Source: Rhizobium phaseoli
GTDB lineage: Bacteria; Pseudomonadota; Alphaproteobacteria; Rhizobiales; Rhizobiaceae
NCBI RefSeq assembly: GCF_010668805.1
Contig: NZ_WUFT01000013.1
Coordinates: forward strand, 62,001-126,000
Reading direction: 5' to 3'
DNA: 64,000 nt
In this document: positions 54,055 to 63,420 of the stretch, piece after piece
Layout: every line of letters starts with the position of its first letter
Position numbering within the stretch: the first letter of the stretch is position 1
Position numbers and translations under genes: made by a program
Notes under the pieces: model-generated
What the model saw: only the letters and a program-made list of their open reading frames with translations
Told to the model about the DNA's origin: nothing
Databases searched by the model: none

Positions 54055-55125
54055 ATGAGCAATCATTCCGAATTTCTCTGGTATATTCCCAACGACGTCA
54101 AAGCCGGTCATCGCGGCGATTCCGCCGTCGAAAACCATAACAGCCTCGATACGCTGACCAGCCATGCAAGGGCGCTGGAGGAGCATGGCTGGAAGGGCGC
54201 GCTGATCGGCACCGGTTGGGGTCGTCCCGACACCTTCACCGTCGCGGCCTCGCTTGCCGCCCGGACCACCACCTTCGAGCCGCTGATTGCGATCCGCCCG
54301 GGTTATTGGCGTCCGGCAAACTTCGCTTCCGCGGCGGCGACGCTTGACCAGCTCACGCGCGGGCGGGTGCGGATCAACATCGTCTCGGGAAAGGACAACC
54401 TGGCCGCCTATGGCGACATCGAGGGCGATCAGGCGCATCGGTATGGCCGCACCAAGGAGTTCATGCGGCTGGTCCGCAGGCTATGGACCGAAGAAAACGT
54501 CACCGCCGCCGGCGAGCACTTCCGGGTCGTCGACTCCACGATCGCGCCACGTATCGAGGTTTGCGGTGACCGCCGGCACCCCAAATTCTATTTTGGCGGC
54601 GCCTCGGAAGCGGCCGAGCGAGTGGCCGCCACCGAGGCCGATGTCCAGCTTTTCTGGGGCGAGCCGCTCGACGGTGTCAGGGAACGGATCGGTCGCCTCA
54701 AGTCGCTGAGCCGGGACCTGGACCGCGACCTCCCGCCGCTGGAATTCGGGCTGCGGATAACGACGCTGGTCCGCGATACCACCGAACAGGCTTGGGCCGA
54801 CGCCGAGGCGAAGGTGGCGGAGATGGCCAGAAGTAAGGGCGTCGGTTGGCACGATCACCAACGTACCCTTGCCGTCGGCCAGCAACGGCTGCTCGCTCTT
54901 TACGAGCGCGGTGACGTCCTCGACGATAACCTCTACACTGCTCCCGGCCGGTTCGGCGGCGGCGGGGCCGGCACCACCTGGCTGGTCGGCTCGGCGGCGG
55001 ATGTCGCCCGTTCGCTGCGCAAATACCAGGATCTTGGGATCACGCATTTCGTGCTGTCCGACACGCCCTATCTCTCAGAGATCAAGCGGCAGGGGGATCA
55101 GCTTCTGCCGCTGCTGCGTGACTGA
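54055..55125 (+). CDS. FMN-dependent alkanesulfonate monooxygenase-like enzyme (SsuD/LLM class)
   Basis: A 356-residue luciferase-like enzyme resembling SsuD: FLWYIPNDVKAGHRGD, then FEPLIAIRPGYWRPANFASA and TRGRVRINIVSGKDNLAAYG, and near the C-terminus WLVGSAADVARSLRKYQDLG. SsuD cleaves alkanesulfonates to aldehyde and sulfite with FMNH2. It follows the DszA-like gene by 58 bases; the two may act on successive or different sulfur substrates. It is convergent with the GGDEF gene, four bases away. Confidence 0.86.
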   Translation: MSNHSEFLWYIPNDVKAGHRGDSAVENHNSLDTLTSHARALEEHGWKGALIGTGWGRPDTFTVAASLAARTTTFEPLIAIRPGYWRPANFASAAATLDQLTRGRVRINIVSGKDNLAAYGDIEGDQAHRYGRTKEFMRLVRRLWTEENVTAAGEHFRVVDSTIAPRIEVCGDRRHPKFYFGGASEAAERVAATEADVQLFWGEPLDGVRERIGRLKSLSRDLDRDLPPLEFGLRITTLVRDTTEQAWADAEAKVAEMARSKGVGWHDHQRTLAVGQQRLLALYERGDVLDDNLYTAPGRFGGGGAGTTWLVGSAADVARSLRKYQDLGITHFVLSDTPYLSEIKRQGDQLLPLLRD

Positions 55126-55129
55126 AGCG

Positions 55130-56833
55130 TCAGGTCGCCGCGGCTACGCATCGGTTGCGGCCGGAATTCTTGGCGACGTAGAGGTTTGCGTCCGCCACGT
55201 GCAGCGCCGCCTCCAGGCTGTCGGCGAGGGACCAGTCCGCCAGGCCGATGGAGCAGGTGACGTCAAGCTTCGGGGCCACCAGCGACCATTCATGGTCCTG
55301 CACCAGCAGCCGTAGCCGCTCGGCATCGCCAAAGGTTTCCGCGGCTGTCGTGCCGGCAAGCAGAAGCAGGAATTCTTCGCCGCCCATGCGGATTGCCAGG
55401 CTGCCTTCCGGTCCGGTGTCGCCCAGCAACCCGGCAAGCCGGCGCAGGACGATATCGCCGATGGAATGGGAAAATATGTCGTTGATGCGTTTGAAATGGT
55501 CGATGTCGACCAGCATCAGGGTCGCATGGGTCACTCCGGCTTCGACCCACTCCCCGCATCTGAGCTGCAATTCACGGCGATTGCCGAGGCCGGTCAGCGG
55601 ATCGGTGCGTGATGCCAGCACCGCCGCGCGCTGTTCGGCGGCAAGCCGCAGATTTTCCTCCAGCAGGCGCTCGCGCTCCAGACGGGCGCTGTCTTCCTTG
55701 CGGCGCATGGTCTTCAGATCGAGCGCCAGCTTCATCGTATAGGCGCGCGCCGAGGCAAGCCGCCGATAATCCTCGACCACCAGCTCGTGATAGATCTTGT
55801 GATGGTCGAAGGCCGCCCGCCAGTCGCCGGCCATTTCCGCAATCCGGAAGCGCATGTCGAAATGGCGCAGCTTCATGCGCGGCACAGCCAGAACCTGCTC
55901 CATCGCCTCGACGCCGGCAAGCAGCGACTGCGCTTCATCGAAAGCGCCCCGCCCTGCCAGAAGATAAGCGTACCAGTAGGACGTTTCCGCCTCCAGCACT
56001 TCGTCCTGCGCGACCCGAGCGGCGGCAATGGCGGCGACATAGCGGCCCGCCGCGACGGCGTCTTCGCCGCTTGCCCAGGCCAGAAGCCCTAGATAACAAT
56101 GACATTCGGCAATCTCATAGCTCAGCTTCTCTGCCTGAGCCTCAGCCAGGATCGATTGCAGCTGCGCTTGCGTGCGCGCAAGCAGGGATTCGTCGATCTC
56201 CTTCCGTGCCAGCCGATGTTCGCCGAGCGCGCGCGCCGCCATGCGGCTCGCAATCGAGCGGGCGATCAGCACAGAGTCCTTGGCCAGGCCGCTCGCCTCC
56301 GCATAATTGAGGCTTTCAGCCGCTGCCTCGGCGGCGCGATCGAAGTCGTTTGAATCGAACAGCGCCACCGCATAGGCAGTACGCGCCCGCCAGTTGGCTA
56401 GCGGATCCCGGCAGGACTTGGTGCGTTTCTGGCAATCGGTCAGCAGGGTGAAGCCGGTTTCCAGATCGCCGAGCGCCACGAGAATGCCGCCATGGACCGA
56501 TTGCAGGGAAATGATCGCAGCCTGATCCTGGCAATATCGGAGCCAGGTTTCGGCGCGCAGGCAGATCTTCAGGCCCTCAGGCAGCGTCTCCTTGTTGAAA
56601 TGGATGAGCGCCAGTCGATGTGAAACACGCAAAGCTCCGGTGACATCACCCGCTTCGAGTGCTGCCTCATAGGCAGCCTCCGCCACCTCGAGCGCTTCGC
56701 CGGTGCGGCATTCCCAGTCTAGGCGCACGGCGCAATCGAGCAGTGCCTGCCAGCTCGCTGCCAGGTTCTGATCGTGCCTTAACTCGGAAGATGCCGGTCG
56801 TGCCACCTCTGCCCCATTCTTTCCGCAACACAT
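55130..56833 (-). CDS. diguanylate cyclase with N-terminal TPR-like helical repeats
   Basis: A 567-residue cytoplasmic protein. Residues ~20-370 are Ala-rich helical repeats of TPR character; a coiled-coil linker (KEDSARLERERLLEENLRLA) leads to a GGDEF domain with the active-site variant GGEEF at about 483-487 and the canonical DPLTGLGNRREL entry. GGEEF is an active form, so it likely makes cyclic-di-GMP. No membrane segment or signal peptide. ATG 56833 has only a weak ribosome site, so the exact start is uncertain. Confidence 0.86.
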   Translation of the reverse strand: MCCGKNGAEVARPASSELRHDQNLAASWQALLDCAVRLDWECRTGEALEVAEAAYEAALEAGDVTGALRVSHRLALIHFNKETLPEGLKICLRAETWLRYCQDQAAIISLQSVHGGILVALGDLETGFTLLTDCQKRTKSCRDPLANWRARTAYAVALFDSNDFDRAAEAAAESLNYAEASGLAKDSVLIARSIASRMAARALGEHRLARKEIDESLLARTQAQLQSILAEAQAEKLSYEIAECHCYLGLLAWASGEDAVAAGRYVAAIAAARVAQDEVLEAETSYWYAYLLAGRGAFDEAQSLLAGVEAMEQVLAVPRMKLRHFDMRFRIAEMAGDWRAAFDHHKIYHELVVEDYRRLASARAYTMKLALDLKTMRRKEDSARLERERLLEENLRLAAEQRAAVLASRTDPLTGLGNRRELQLRCGEWVEAGVTHATLMLVDIDHFKRINDIFSHSIGDIVLRRLAGLLGDTGPEGSLAIRMGGEEFLLLLAGTTAAETFGDAERLRLLVQDHEWSLVAPKLDVTCSIGLADWSLADSLEAALHVADANLYVAKNSGRNRCVAAAT

Positions 56834-57309
56834 AGTCTTCGAGAACTTCTAACAATTCTCAAACAGTTGCGCTTAACGGCGAATTTCATCGGTGACCGTC
56901 ACTGCCGGCAAGTGGATTCAAACCGCCCGGTTGCAACAGCAGATACGCGTTACTTCAAACCAACAACTTGGCGTATTCTTTTCCGCACGGACATTGGGCC
57001 GTTTAAGACGAAATATGCGACCACATAGTCAAAAAGCGCAGCAATATGACGCTTAGGCGGATTCGTTTACACTCTCTAAAATATCTACCCCTATTTTTAA
57101 GGATATCGGAGCGACGTTCTGAGGATCGTCACCTACGCCATGATGGCCGGCCAGGTATACCGAAATTTCGCATGAAATCGACGTTGTTACGCTGACGCTC
57201 GCCCCGCTTTAGGCGCGACGCGCGCAGTGGTGCACGGCGGACGCATTCGGACACAGATCCTGGTCTGAGACACCTTTGACAAACCTTGCCAACACGATGG
57301 AGCGTGGCA
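56834..57309. other. gene-free stretch between divergent GGDEF and chemoreceptor genes
   Basis: The 476-base gap is AT-richer than its flanks, especially around 56950-57110, and should hold both divergent promoters. No conserved frame, hairpin with T-run, or sigma-54 element was found. Confidence 0.5.
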
Positions 57310-59295
57310 ATGAATACTCTTAAAAGTTTCGGGATCGCAATGCGTCTCGCCCTTGGTTTCAGCTTCCTGATTGTGCTGATGGCCGGCCTGAGCATCTACT
57401 CGACGGTACAGGTCGCTGAGATCAACAGCAACCTTGGAACGATCAACGACGTCAACAGCGTCAAGCAGCGGTTTGCCATCAACTATCGCGGCAGCGTGCA
57501 CGATCGGGCGATTGCAATTCGCGACGTCACGCTGGTGACCTCTGCCGATGAGCGCAAGGCGGCCGAGGCATTGATCGAAAAGCTGGCCGCCACCTACGCC
57601 GAGAATGAAAAGCGCATGGCGGATATGGTTGCATCTCCGGCAGGTGCGACGGATCAGGAAAAGACCATTCTGGGCGAGATCGCCGACATACAGGCGAAAA
57701 CCAATCCTTTGGTCGCTCAGATTATTGCGCTCCAGGAAAAGGGTGATGGCGATGCGGCTCGCAAGATCCTGCTCGAACAGGCAAGGCCGGCCTTCGTTTC
57801 CTGGTTGGGCGCCATCAATAAATTCATCGATTATCAGGAAGCACTGAACAAATCGATTGGCGGCGAGGTTCGCAGCACGGCAAGCGGCTTCAAGCCGATC
57901 GTGCTGACGGCGTTGGGTATCGCGGCTCTTCTTTCGATCATTGCGGCTGCGATTACCGCGCGCACGATCGTCGGTCCGCTGGGAAGACTGCAGCTTTCGC
58001 TGAAAGCGATGGCGGAGGGCAATCTCGACGGCGATCGTCGCCTCGAAGCGCGAGGTGATGAGATCGGCAAGCTTGCGCGCGCCGTGGCCGGCTTGCGCGA
58101 CGCCATTTCGACAAAAGCTGAACGGGAAGCTGACACGGAAGCCAAGCGGGCTGTCGCAGAACGGCATCGGCTCGAGCAGGATGCAGACGAACGCCGCACT
58201 CTTGCCGAGCAGACCGACAGGGCTGTCGGCCAGCTTGGCGATGCATTGCAGGCGCTGGCAAACGGCGACCTCACGCAGCAGATCGACACGCCGTTCATCC
58301 CCTCGCTGGAAAAGCTCAGAGCCGACTTCAATACCGCGGTCGAAAAGCTCCGCGCTGCCATGCAGAAGGTTGCCCAGAACGCGAGTGCTATCGCCGCCGG
58401 CGCACAGGAGATCCGATCTTCCTCGGACGATCTCGCCAAGCGGACCGAACAGCAGGCCGCATCCGTTGAAGAAACCGCCGCCGCGCTGGAGGAAATCACC
58501 ACCACGGTCGCCGACTCGAGCAACAAGGCCCAGGAAGCAGGGCAGCTCGTTCGAAAGACGAAGGACAGCGCGGAGCGTTCGGGCAGTGTCGTCCGGGGTG
58601 CGGTCGACGCCATGGGCAAGATCGAATCCTCCGCCACCGAAATCGGCAGCATCATCGGTGTCATCGATGAAATCGCCTTCCAGACCAACCTGCTTGCGCT
58701 GAATGCCGGTGTCGAAGCCGCCCGCGCCGGTGAAGCAGGCAAGGGCTTTGCTGTCGTTGCCCAGGAGGTGCGCGAATTGGCGCAGCGTTCCGCCAAGGCT
58801 GCGAAGGAAATCAAGGAACTGATCAACGCTTCGAACGGCCACGTGAAAAACGGCGTCGCCTTGGTCGGCGAGACCGGAAAAGCCTTGGAAGAGATCGTCG
58901 CACAGGTGCAGCAGGTCGACGGCAATGTCGGCGCTATTGTCGGCGCTTCGCAAGAGCAGGCAACGGGGCTGAAGGAGATCAACACCGCTGTCAACAGGAT
59001 GGATCAGGGCACGCAGCAGAACGCCGCCATGGTGGAAGAAGCGACAGCCGCCGCCCATAATCTCGCCAAGGAAGCCGACGCGCTGTTCCAGCTCTTAGGC
59101 CAGTTCAGCATCGGGGGCGCGGTGGCATCGAAGCGCGCATCGCAGCCCGCTGCCGCGGCACAACATGCTCAACCGGTGTCCTCGCCGGCGCGCCAGATGA
59201 TTGCCAAGGTAGGCAGGTCGTTTCAGCGAAGCGCGGGCCAGGGAAATGCGGCCCAGGGGAACGCAGCATTGGCCGGCGATTGGGAAGAGTTTTAA
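57310..59295 (+). CDS. methyl-accepting chemotaxis protein
   Basis: A 661-residue chemoreceptor. A membrane segment (LALGFSFLIVLMAGLSIYST) and a second (IVLTALGIAALLSIIAAAI) enclose a four-helix-bundle sensor of ~170 residues. A HAMP domain follows, then a long helical adaptor and the signalling tip with EIAFQTNLLALNAGVEAARA followed by GEAGKGFAVVAQEVR. The last residues are D-W-E-E-F, like the pentapeptide tether that docks CheR on some rhizobial receptors. Ligand unknown. ATG 57310 follows GATGGAG. Confidence 0.9.
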   Translation: MNTLKSFGIAMRLALGFSFLIVLMAGLSIYSTVQVAEINSNLGTINDVNSVKQRFAINYRGSVHDRAIAIRDVTLVTSADERKAAEALIEKLAATYAENEKRMADMVASPAGATDQEKTILGEIADIQAKTNPLVAQIIALQEKGDGDAARKILLEQARPAFVSWLGAINKFIDYQEALNKSIGGEVRSTASGFKPIVLTALGIAALLSIIAAAITARTIVGPLGRLQLSLKAMAEGNLDGDRRLEARGDEIGKLARAVAGLRDAISTKAEREADTEAKRAVAERHRLEQDADERRTLAEQTDRAVGQLGDALQALANGDLTQQIDTPFIPSLEKLRADFNTAVEKLRAAMQKVAQNASAIAAGAQEIRSSSDDLAKRTEQQAASVEETAAALEEITTTVADSSNKAQEAGQLVRKTKDSAERSGSVVRGAVDAMGKIESSATEIGSIIGVIDEIAFQTNLLALNAGVEAARAGEAGKGFAVVAQEVRELAQRSAKAAKEIKELINASNGHVKNGVALVGETGKALEEIVAQVQQVDGNVGAIVGASQEQATGLKEINTAVNRMDQGTQQNAAMVEEATAAAHNLAKEADALFQLLGQFSIGGAVASKRASQPAAAAQHAQPVSSPARQMIAKVGRSFQRSAGQGNAAQGNAALAGDWEEF

Positions 59296-59336
59296 ATCGC
59301 ACTGATTTCTCGCCAGCTTCTGCTGGAAAGCAAATT

Positions 59337-59367
59337 GCAAAGGGCGGCGTTTGCCGCCCTTTGCTTT
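59337..59367. terminator. bidirectional terminator between the chemoreceptor and mctP
   Basis: GCAAAGGGCGGC (59337-59348) / GCCGCCCTTTGC (59353-59364), a perfect 12-bp stem with a GTTT loop, is followed by TTTG on the plus strand and preceded by AAATT, giving a T-rich tail on the minus strand as well. It lies between convergent genes. Confidence 0.88.
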
Positions 59368-59375
59368 GATTGGTG

Positions 59376-60851
59376 TCACGCCCGGGCCGGAACCTTGGCC
59401 GGAAGCAGGGCATTGAGCACGACTGCGACCGCGATGTTTGCCGCAAGCGCCAGCAGTCCCGTGTAGACGGTGAAGGGCTCGCCGCCGAGGCTGATCATAT
59501 GCAGCGGTTTCCAACCGGCATCCCAGACCAGGAAGGTGCCGCCGCAGAAGCCGACGAACCAGCCGGCCAGCAGAGCGGGTGCACGGAACCAGTTGGTATA
59601 AAGGCCGAAGACCAGGGCTGGAAGCGTCTGCAGGATCCAGATGCCGCCGAGCAGCTGCAGGTCGAGTGCGAACTGCGTCGGCAGGAAGATGATGACGAGC
59701 AGCGCACCGACCTTCACCACCAGCGAGGTGATCTTTGCGACCTTCGCCTCCCCGGCATCGCTGACTTTCGGATCGACATAGGCTTTCCAGAAGTTGCGGG
59801 TGAAGAGATTGGCTGCACCAATGCTCATCACCGCCGCCGGCACCAGCGCGCCGATGGCGATCGCCGCAAAGGCGAAGCCGGAGAACCAGCCCGAAAACAG
59901 CGTCTTGAACAGGGTCGGAACGACATCATTGGCACTGTCGAGCTTCAGATTGGCGGCATGGCCCATATAGCCGAGCAGCGCCAGAAGACCGAGCAGCAGC
60001 GTATAGGCAGGCAGCATGATCGCGTTCTTGCGGATCGTCTTGCCGCTGTTGGAGGCAAAAATGCCCGTCAGCGTATGCGGATACATGAAGGCCGCAAGCG
60101 CCGAACCGAGCGCCAGCGTAGCATAGGCGACATATTGATTGCCGCCGAGCAGCAGGCTGCCGGAGCCTTTGGCCTGGAAGGCGGCATCGGCCGAGGCGAA
60201 GACATTGGCGTATCCGCCGAGCTTCGACGGGATCAGTGCGACGGCTGCGATCACCACGATATAGATCATGATGTCCTTGACGAAGGCGATCAGGGCCGGC
60301 GCGCGCAGGCCCGCCGAATAGGTATAGAGGGCCAGTACGATGAAGGCGATAGCGAGAGGCAATTCGCCATGCAGCCCGAGCGCCTTCAGGACCGCCGTCA
60401 TGCCGACGAGCTGGAGGGCGATGTAGGGCATGGTGGCGATGACGCCCGTTGCCGCGACGGCGAGTTCGAGGCCGCGCGATCCGTATTGGCCGTGGACGAC
60501 GTCGGCGGCCGTTACATAGCCGAACTCCTTGGCACGTTTCCACAGAACCGGCATGACCATGAAGACGAAGGGATAGACGACGATGGTGTAGGGCAGCGCG
60601 AAGAAGCCGTAGGCGCCGACCGTATAGACCAGCGCCGGGACGGCGATCACGGTGTAGGCGGTATAGAAATCGCCGCCGACGAGGAACCAGGTGATCCAGG
60701 TGCCGAAGTTGCGGCCGCCGAGGCCCCATTCATCGATATGGGCGAGCGTCTCGGGCTTGCGCCAGCGGCTGGCGACGAAGCCCATGACCGTGACGAGGAC
60801 GAAGAAGAAGATGAAAACGGCAAGCGCCTGGCCGTTGATATCAGTCGTCAT
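59376..60851 (-). CDS. mctP: monocarboxylate uptake permease (sodium:solute symporter family)
   Basis: A 491-residue SSS-family transporter with ~13 helices (VFIFFFVLVTVMGFVASRW at the start) and the family stretch GGNQYVAYATLALGSALAAF followed by MYPHTLTG, plus TWFLVGGDFYTAYTVIAVPA. With mctS/mctR just upstream the set equals the R. leguminosarum lactate/pyruvate/alanine permease MctP. The small DUF3311 gene overlaps its start by 11 bases, as commonly found for this transporter type. Confidence 0.87.
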   Translation of the reverse strand: MTTDINGQALAVFIFFFVLVTVMGFVASRWRKPETLAHIDEWGLGGRNFGTWITWFLVGGDFYTAYTVIAVPALVYTVGAYGFFALPYTIVVYPFVFMVMPVLWKRAKEFGYVTAADVVHGQYGSRGLELAVAATGVIATMPYIALQLVGMTAVLKALGLHGELPLAIAFIVLALYTYSAGLRAPALIAFVKDIMIYIVVIAAVALIPSKLGGYANVFASADAAFQAKGSGSLLLGGNQYVAYATLALGSALAAFMYPHTLTGIFASNSGKTIRKNAIMLPAYTLLLGLLALLGYMGHAANLKLDSANDVVPTLFKTLFSGWFSGFAFAAIAIGALVPAAVMSIGAANLFTRNFWKAYVDPKVSDAGEAKVAKITSLVVKVGALLVIIFLPTQFALDLQLLGGIWILQTLPALVFGLYTNWFRAPALLAGWFVGFCGGTFLVWDAGWKPLHMISLGGEPFTVYTGLLALAANIAVAVVLNALLPAKVPARA

Positions 60852-61038
60852 GACGGGTGCTCCGATAAGCGATCCAGGTCAGCGTCGCGGTGATCGGCAC
60901 CCAGAGAAGCTGATACCAGTAGAAGAACGGAAAGCCGAAAAGGGACGGCTCGCGGACATTGTAAAATGCCGGCCAGAGCAGGCCTATATACGGAATGATC
61001 AGCAGCCAGAGCGCTGCCTTGCTACGTGGTTTTTCCAT
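60841..61038 (-). CDS. DUF3311-family small membrane protein, mctP partner
   Basis: A 65-residue protein with two membrane segments (ALWLLIIPYIGLLWPAFYNV and FFYWYQLLWVPITATLTWIA). The P-F/F-Y-W-Y-Q-L-L-W-V-P motif is the DUF3311 hallmark; these small proteins sit immediately upstream of SSS symporters and may be a subunit. ATG 61038 is at AAAGGT-spaced distance; the longer open frame upstream is not conserved. Confidence 0.8.
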   Translation of the reverse strand: MEKPRSKAALWLLIIPYIGLLWPAFYNVREPSLFGFPFFYWYQLLWVPITATLTWIAYRSTRHDD

Positions 61039-61109
61039 GTCGGAATACCTTTCAGGCGCCGCGGGCGGCGGTCGCCATGTTCCAGTTGTCGGCGTGGAAG
61101 GCAGGTCTG

Positions 61110-61184
61110 TCAGCCGGCGGCGGCAGCAGACCCTGTTCGGGTCGCTCGAGCTTTTCCGGACGTTCGGAAGCTGATGTAACGCAT
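61110..61184 (-). CDS. possible short leader ORF upstream of mctP operon
   Basis: A 24-codon frame (starting MRYISFRTSG) has a strong GGGAGGA ribosome site. A second frame one base shifted runs open from about 61213 to a stop at 61052 and reads more protein-like (..ERPEKLERPEQGLLPPPADR..), but has no ATG, GTG or TTG. Either a frameshifted small gene, a leader peptide, or chance. I do not recognise it. Confidence 0.25.
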   Translation of the reverse strand: MRYISFRTSGKARATRTGSAAAAG

Positions 61185-61285
61185 GTAAATTCCTCCCAGC
61201 GGCTTGCACTTGGCCAGCCGCGAATGGAGTCCTAGGGCGTCGGATTTATCCTCACAAGATGGGCGAGGAGCTGAACTACCGGGCT

Positions 61286-61957
61286 CTACCCAGAAGTGGG
61301 TAGGCGCGGATCCACGCCGACTTTCGAGACGATGCCGTGGTCGAGCGCATAGCGGATGAGACCTGCTGTCGTTGCGATGCCGAGCTTTTTCTTGAGGTTC
61401 TTGCGATGGGTTTCGGCCGTCGCGGCGCTTATTCCCAGCACTTCCGCGATCTCGCGGTTGCTCCTGCCTGCAACGATCAGCCCGAGCGTGTCGCGCTCAC
61501 GCGGCGTCAAGGGATCGCTCCCCTCCTCCGCGCGTTCGCCCATCAGCGCATCGAAGACGCCGGAGGAGAAATAGGTGCCGCCGCCGGCGACGGTTTCGAT
61601 GGCCGCGACGATCTCGTCCGTCGAAACGTCCTTGAGGACGTAGCCGGCGGCGCCATGCATGACGGAGGAGGAAATATATTCGCGGCTGTCATGCATCGAC
61701 AGCATCACGACGCGGGTTTGCGGAAGTTCGTTCCTGAATAATTCGATCGCATCGATGCCGCTGAGCTTCGGCATGTTGATATCCATCAGCACCACCTGCG
61801 GCTGGACCTGCCGGGCGATGTCGAGCCCGGTTTGAGCCAAGCCGGCGGTGCCGGCGACTTCGATATGGTCGAATGTTTCGAGCACGGCTTTCAGCCCGTC
61901 CAGCACCAGTGGATGGTTGTCGATCAAGAGCACCTTGATTTTCGGGCGTGCCGTCAT
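61286..61957 (-). CDS. mctR: NarL/FixJ-type response regulator
   Basis: A 223-residue regulator: receiver domain with acidic pocket D13 and phospho-acceptor Asp59 (VVLMDINMPK), then a LuxR-type DNA-binding domain (LTPRERDTLGLIVAGRSNRE, EVLGISAATAETHRKNLKKK). It overlaps the kinase gene by four bases. As MctR it would activate the downstream mctP unit. A short dyad CTACCCAGAAGTGGGTAG (61286-61303) covers its stop codon. Confidence 0.86.
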   Translation of the reverse strand: MTARPKIKVLLIDNHPLVLDGLKAVLETFDHIEVAGTAGLAQTGLDIARQVQPQVVLMDINMPKLSGIDAIELFRNELPQTRVVMLSMHDSREYISSSVMHGAAGYVLKDVSTDEIVAAIETVAGGGTYFSSGVFDALMGERAEEGSDPLTPRERDTLGLIVAGRSNREIAEVLGISAATAETHRKNLKKKLGIATTAGLIRYALDHGIVSKVGVDPRLPTSG

Positions 61958-63339
61958 GCGGCTTCCGCCTGCTTGCCGGCGGCAAGATTGGCCGATCTCG
62001 GCATCATGGCCGTCAGCGTCGTGCCGGTCTCGCTGCTGTTGATCAGCAGCAGACCGCGGAAATGCGCCATCCGCTCCTGCATGTTGCGCAGGCCGAGTCC
62101 GGCTCTGCCTGAGGCGCCGTCCTTGCTGCCGTCGAAGCCGGTGCCGTTGTCGGAGATAGTCATGCGGGCGCGGCCGCCGTCGCTCCAGAGCTTGACGGTC
62201 AGCCGGGAGGCGCCAGCGTGGCGCTCGACATTGTTGAAAGCCTCCTGCGCGACGCGATAAAGTGCGGTGTTGGCTTCGGCTTTCAGCCTGTCGGTGAAGC
62301 CTGAGGCGTCGATTTTCGTATCGATCCCGGTCCGCTCGGCGAAATTGTAGCAGAGCGCCTCAAGCGCCGCCTTCAACCCGAGGTCATCAAGCACGCGCGG
62401 CCGCAGATCATGCGAGAGCCGCCGGATCTCCTTGATGGCGCCGTTCAACGCCTCGACGCCGCGGTCGATGGTCAGCGCCGCATCGTCGACATTGGTCCTG
62501 ACCTTGCGGCCGGCGAGATCCATCGCATAACGGACGCCGACGAGATTTTGGGAAATGCCGTCATGCAGCTCGCGGGCCAGCCGCGCACGCTCCTCTTCCT
62601 GGGTGTCGATGACCCGCTGCGTCAGGGCCTTGAGCCGGCTATCGGCCATGCGGCGCTCATGGAAGGTCAGAAGCATGCAGGTGGTGAACACGACGAGCAC
62701 CGACGGTACGGCGATCAGCGCGACGATGACGAAGGTCCGCCTTATGTTGGCGCGCGTTACCTTGTTGGCGGCGGCACTCTGGGCAAACACGTCATCCAGA
62801 TAGACGCCGGTGCCGACGACCCAGTGCCATTTGTCGAGGCTGACGACGAAGGAAAGTTTGTCTGCGATCTGCCCGGTCGATGGTTTCTGCCATTTGTACT
62901 GATGCAGGCCGCCCCCCGCTCGCGCCGTGGCGATCAGTTCCGCAATCACCTTGTCGCCATCCGGATCGGTGAGATCGAGCCAATTGTGCCCATGCCGGAA
63001 GCTCTGGCGCGGGTGGACGATATTGTTGCCGTCATAGTCGTAAACGAAGAAATATCCGTCCTTGCCGTAGTCGAGCGAGGTCAGGATCTCAGCAACCTGC
63101 TGCTTGGCGGCCTCGTCGTCGGCCCCGGCCTTGTCGTAGATCGTCTGGATGGCCGACAGCGCAAGGTTGGTCAGATTGAGGATCTCGGCTTCCTTGGTCT
63201 TCAGCATGTTCTGCTCGAACGTGTCGATGCTGTTCTTGGCGAGGTTTGCCGATTGCCAGGTGATGAAGGTGGTGATCGCAAGGATCGAGATGACGAGCGG
63301 GACGATCGCCAATGCGATGATCTGGTGTCGTAACGTCAA
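61954..63339 (-). CDS. mctS: sensor histidine kinase with Cache-type periplasmic domain
   Basis: A 461-residue membrane kinase. Two membrane segments (IIALAIVPLVISILAITTFI; VIVALIAVPSVLVVFTTCML) flank a ~170-residue single-Cache-type sensor (YGKDGYFFVYDYDGNNIVHP, KWHWVVGTGVYLDDVF). The cytoplasmic part is HisKA_3 with the phospho-His in ARELHDGISQNLVGVRYA (about residue 254) and an HATPase domain (NGTGFDG; GLGLRNMQER). Pairs with MctR; the probable signal is a monocarboxylate such as pyruvate or lactate. Confidence 0.87.
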   Translation of the reverse strand: MTLRHQIIALAIVPLVISILAITTFITWQSANLAKNSIDTFEQNMLKTKEAEILNLTNLALSAIQTIYDKAGADDEAAKQQVAEILTSLDYGKDGYFFVYDYDGNNIVHPRQSFRHGHNWLDLTDPDGDKVIAELIATARAGGGLHQYKWQKPSTGQIADKLSFVVSLDKWHWVVGTGVYLDDVFAQSAAANKVTRANIRRTFVIVALIAVPSVLVVFTTCMLLTFHERRMADSRLKALTQRVIDTQEEERARLARELHDGISQNLVGVRYAMDLAGRKVRTNVDDAALTIDRGVEALNGAIKEIRRLSHDLRPRVLDDLGLKAALEALCYNFAERTGIDTKIDASGFTDRLKAEANTALYRVAQEAFNNVERHAGASRLTVKLWSDGGRARMTISDNGTGFDGSKDGASGRAGLGLRNMQERMAHFRGLLLINSSETGTTLTAMMPRSANLAAGKQAEAA

Positions 63340-63420
63340 GGACCGTTCCTCCCGGGATTTGCGGCCGGAATTATGCCCTTTGTCCTATATTAGTCCAGTC
63401 GCGGTGAGAACGGATGATCG

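Noticed and set aside
57187..59058. 623-residue open frame antisense to the chemoreceptor
   Set aside because: Low-complexity translation (repeated L/F/G/D patterns) without domain motifs; the plus-strand chemoreceptor explains the region.
59370..60893. 507-residue plus-strand frame over mctP
   Set aside because: Extremely charged, repetitive shadow translation; mctP on the minus strand has all transporter features.
61195..61230. Possible sigma-54 element on the minus strand upstream of mctP
   Set aside because: TGGCCAAGTGCAAGC has GG and GC at the right spacing but misses several conserved positions of the -24/-12 consensus.
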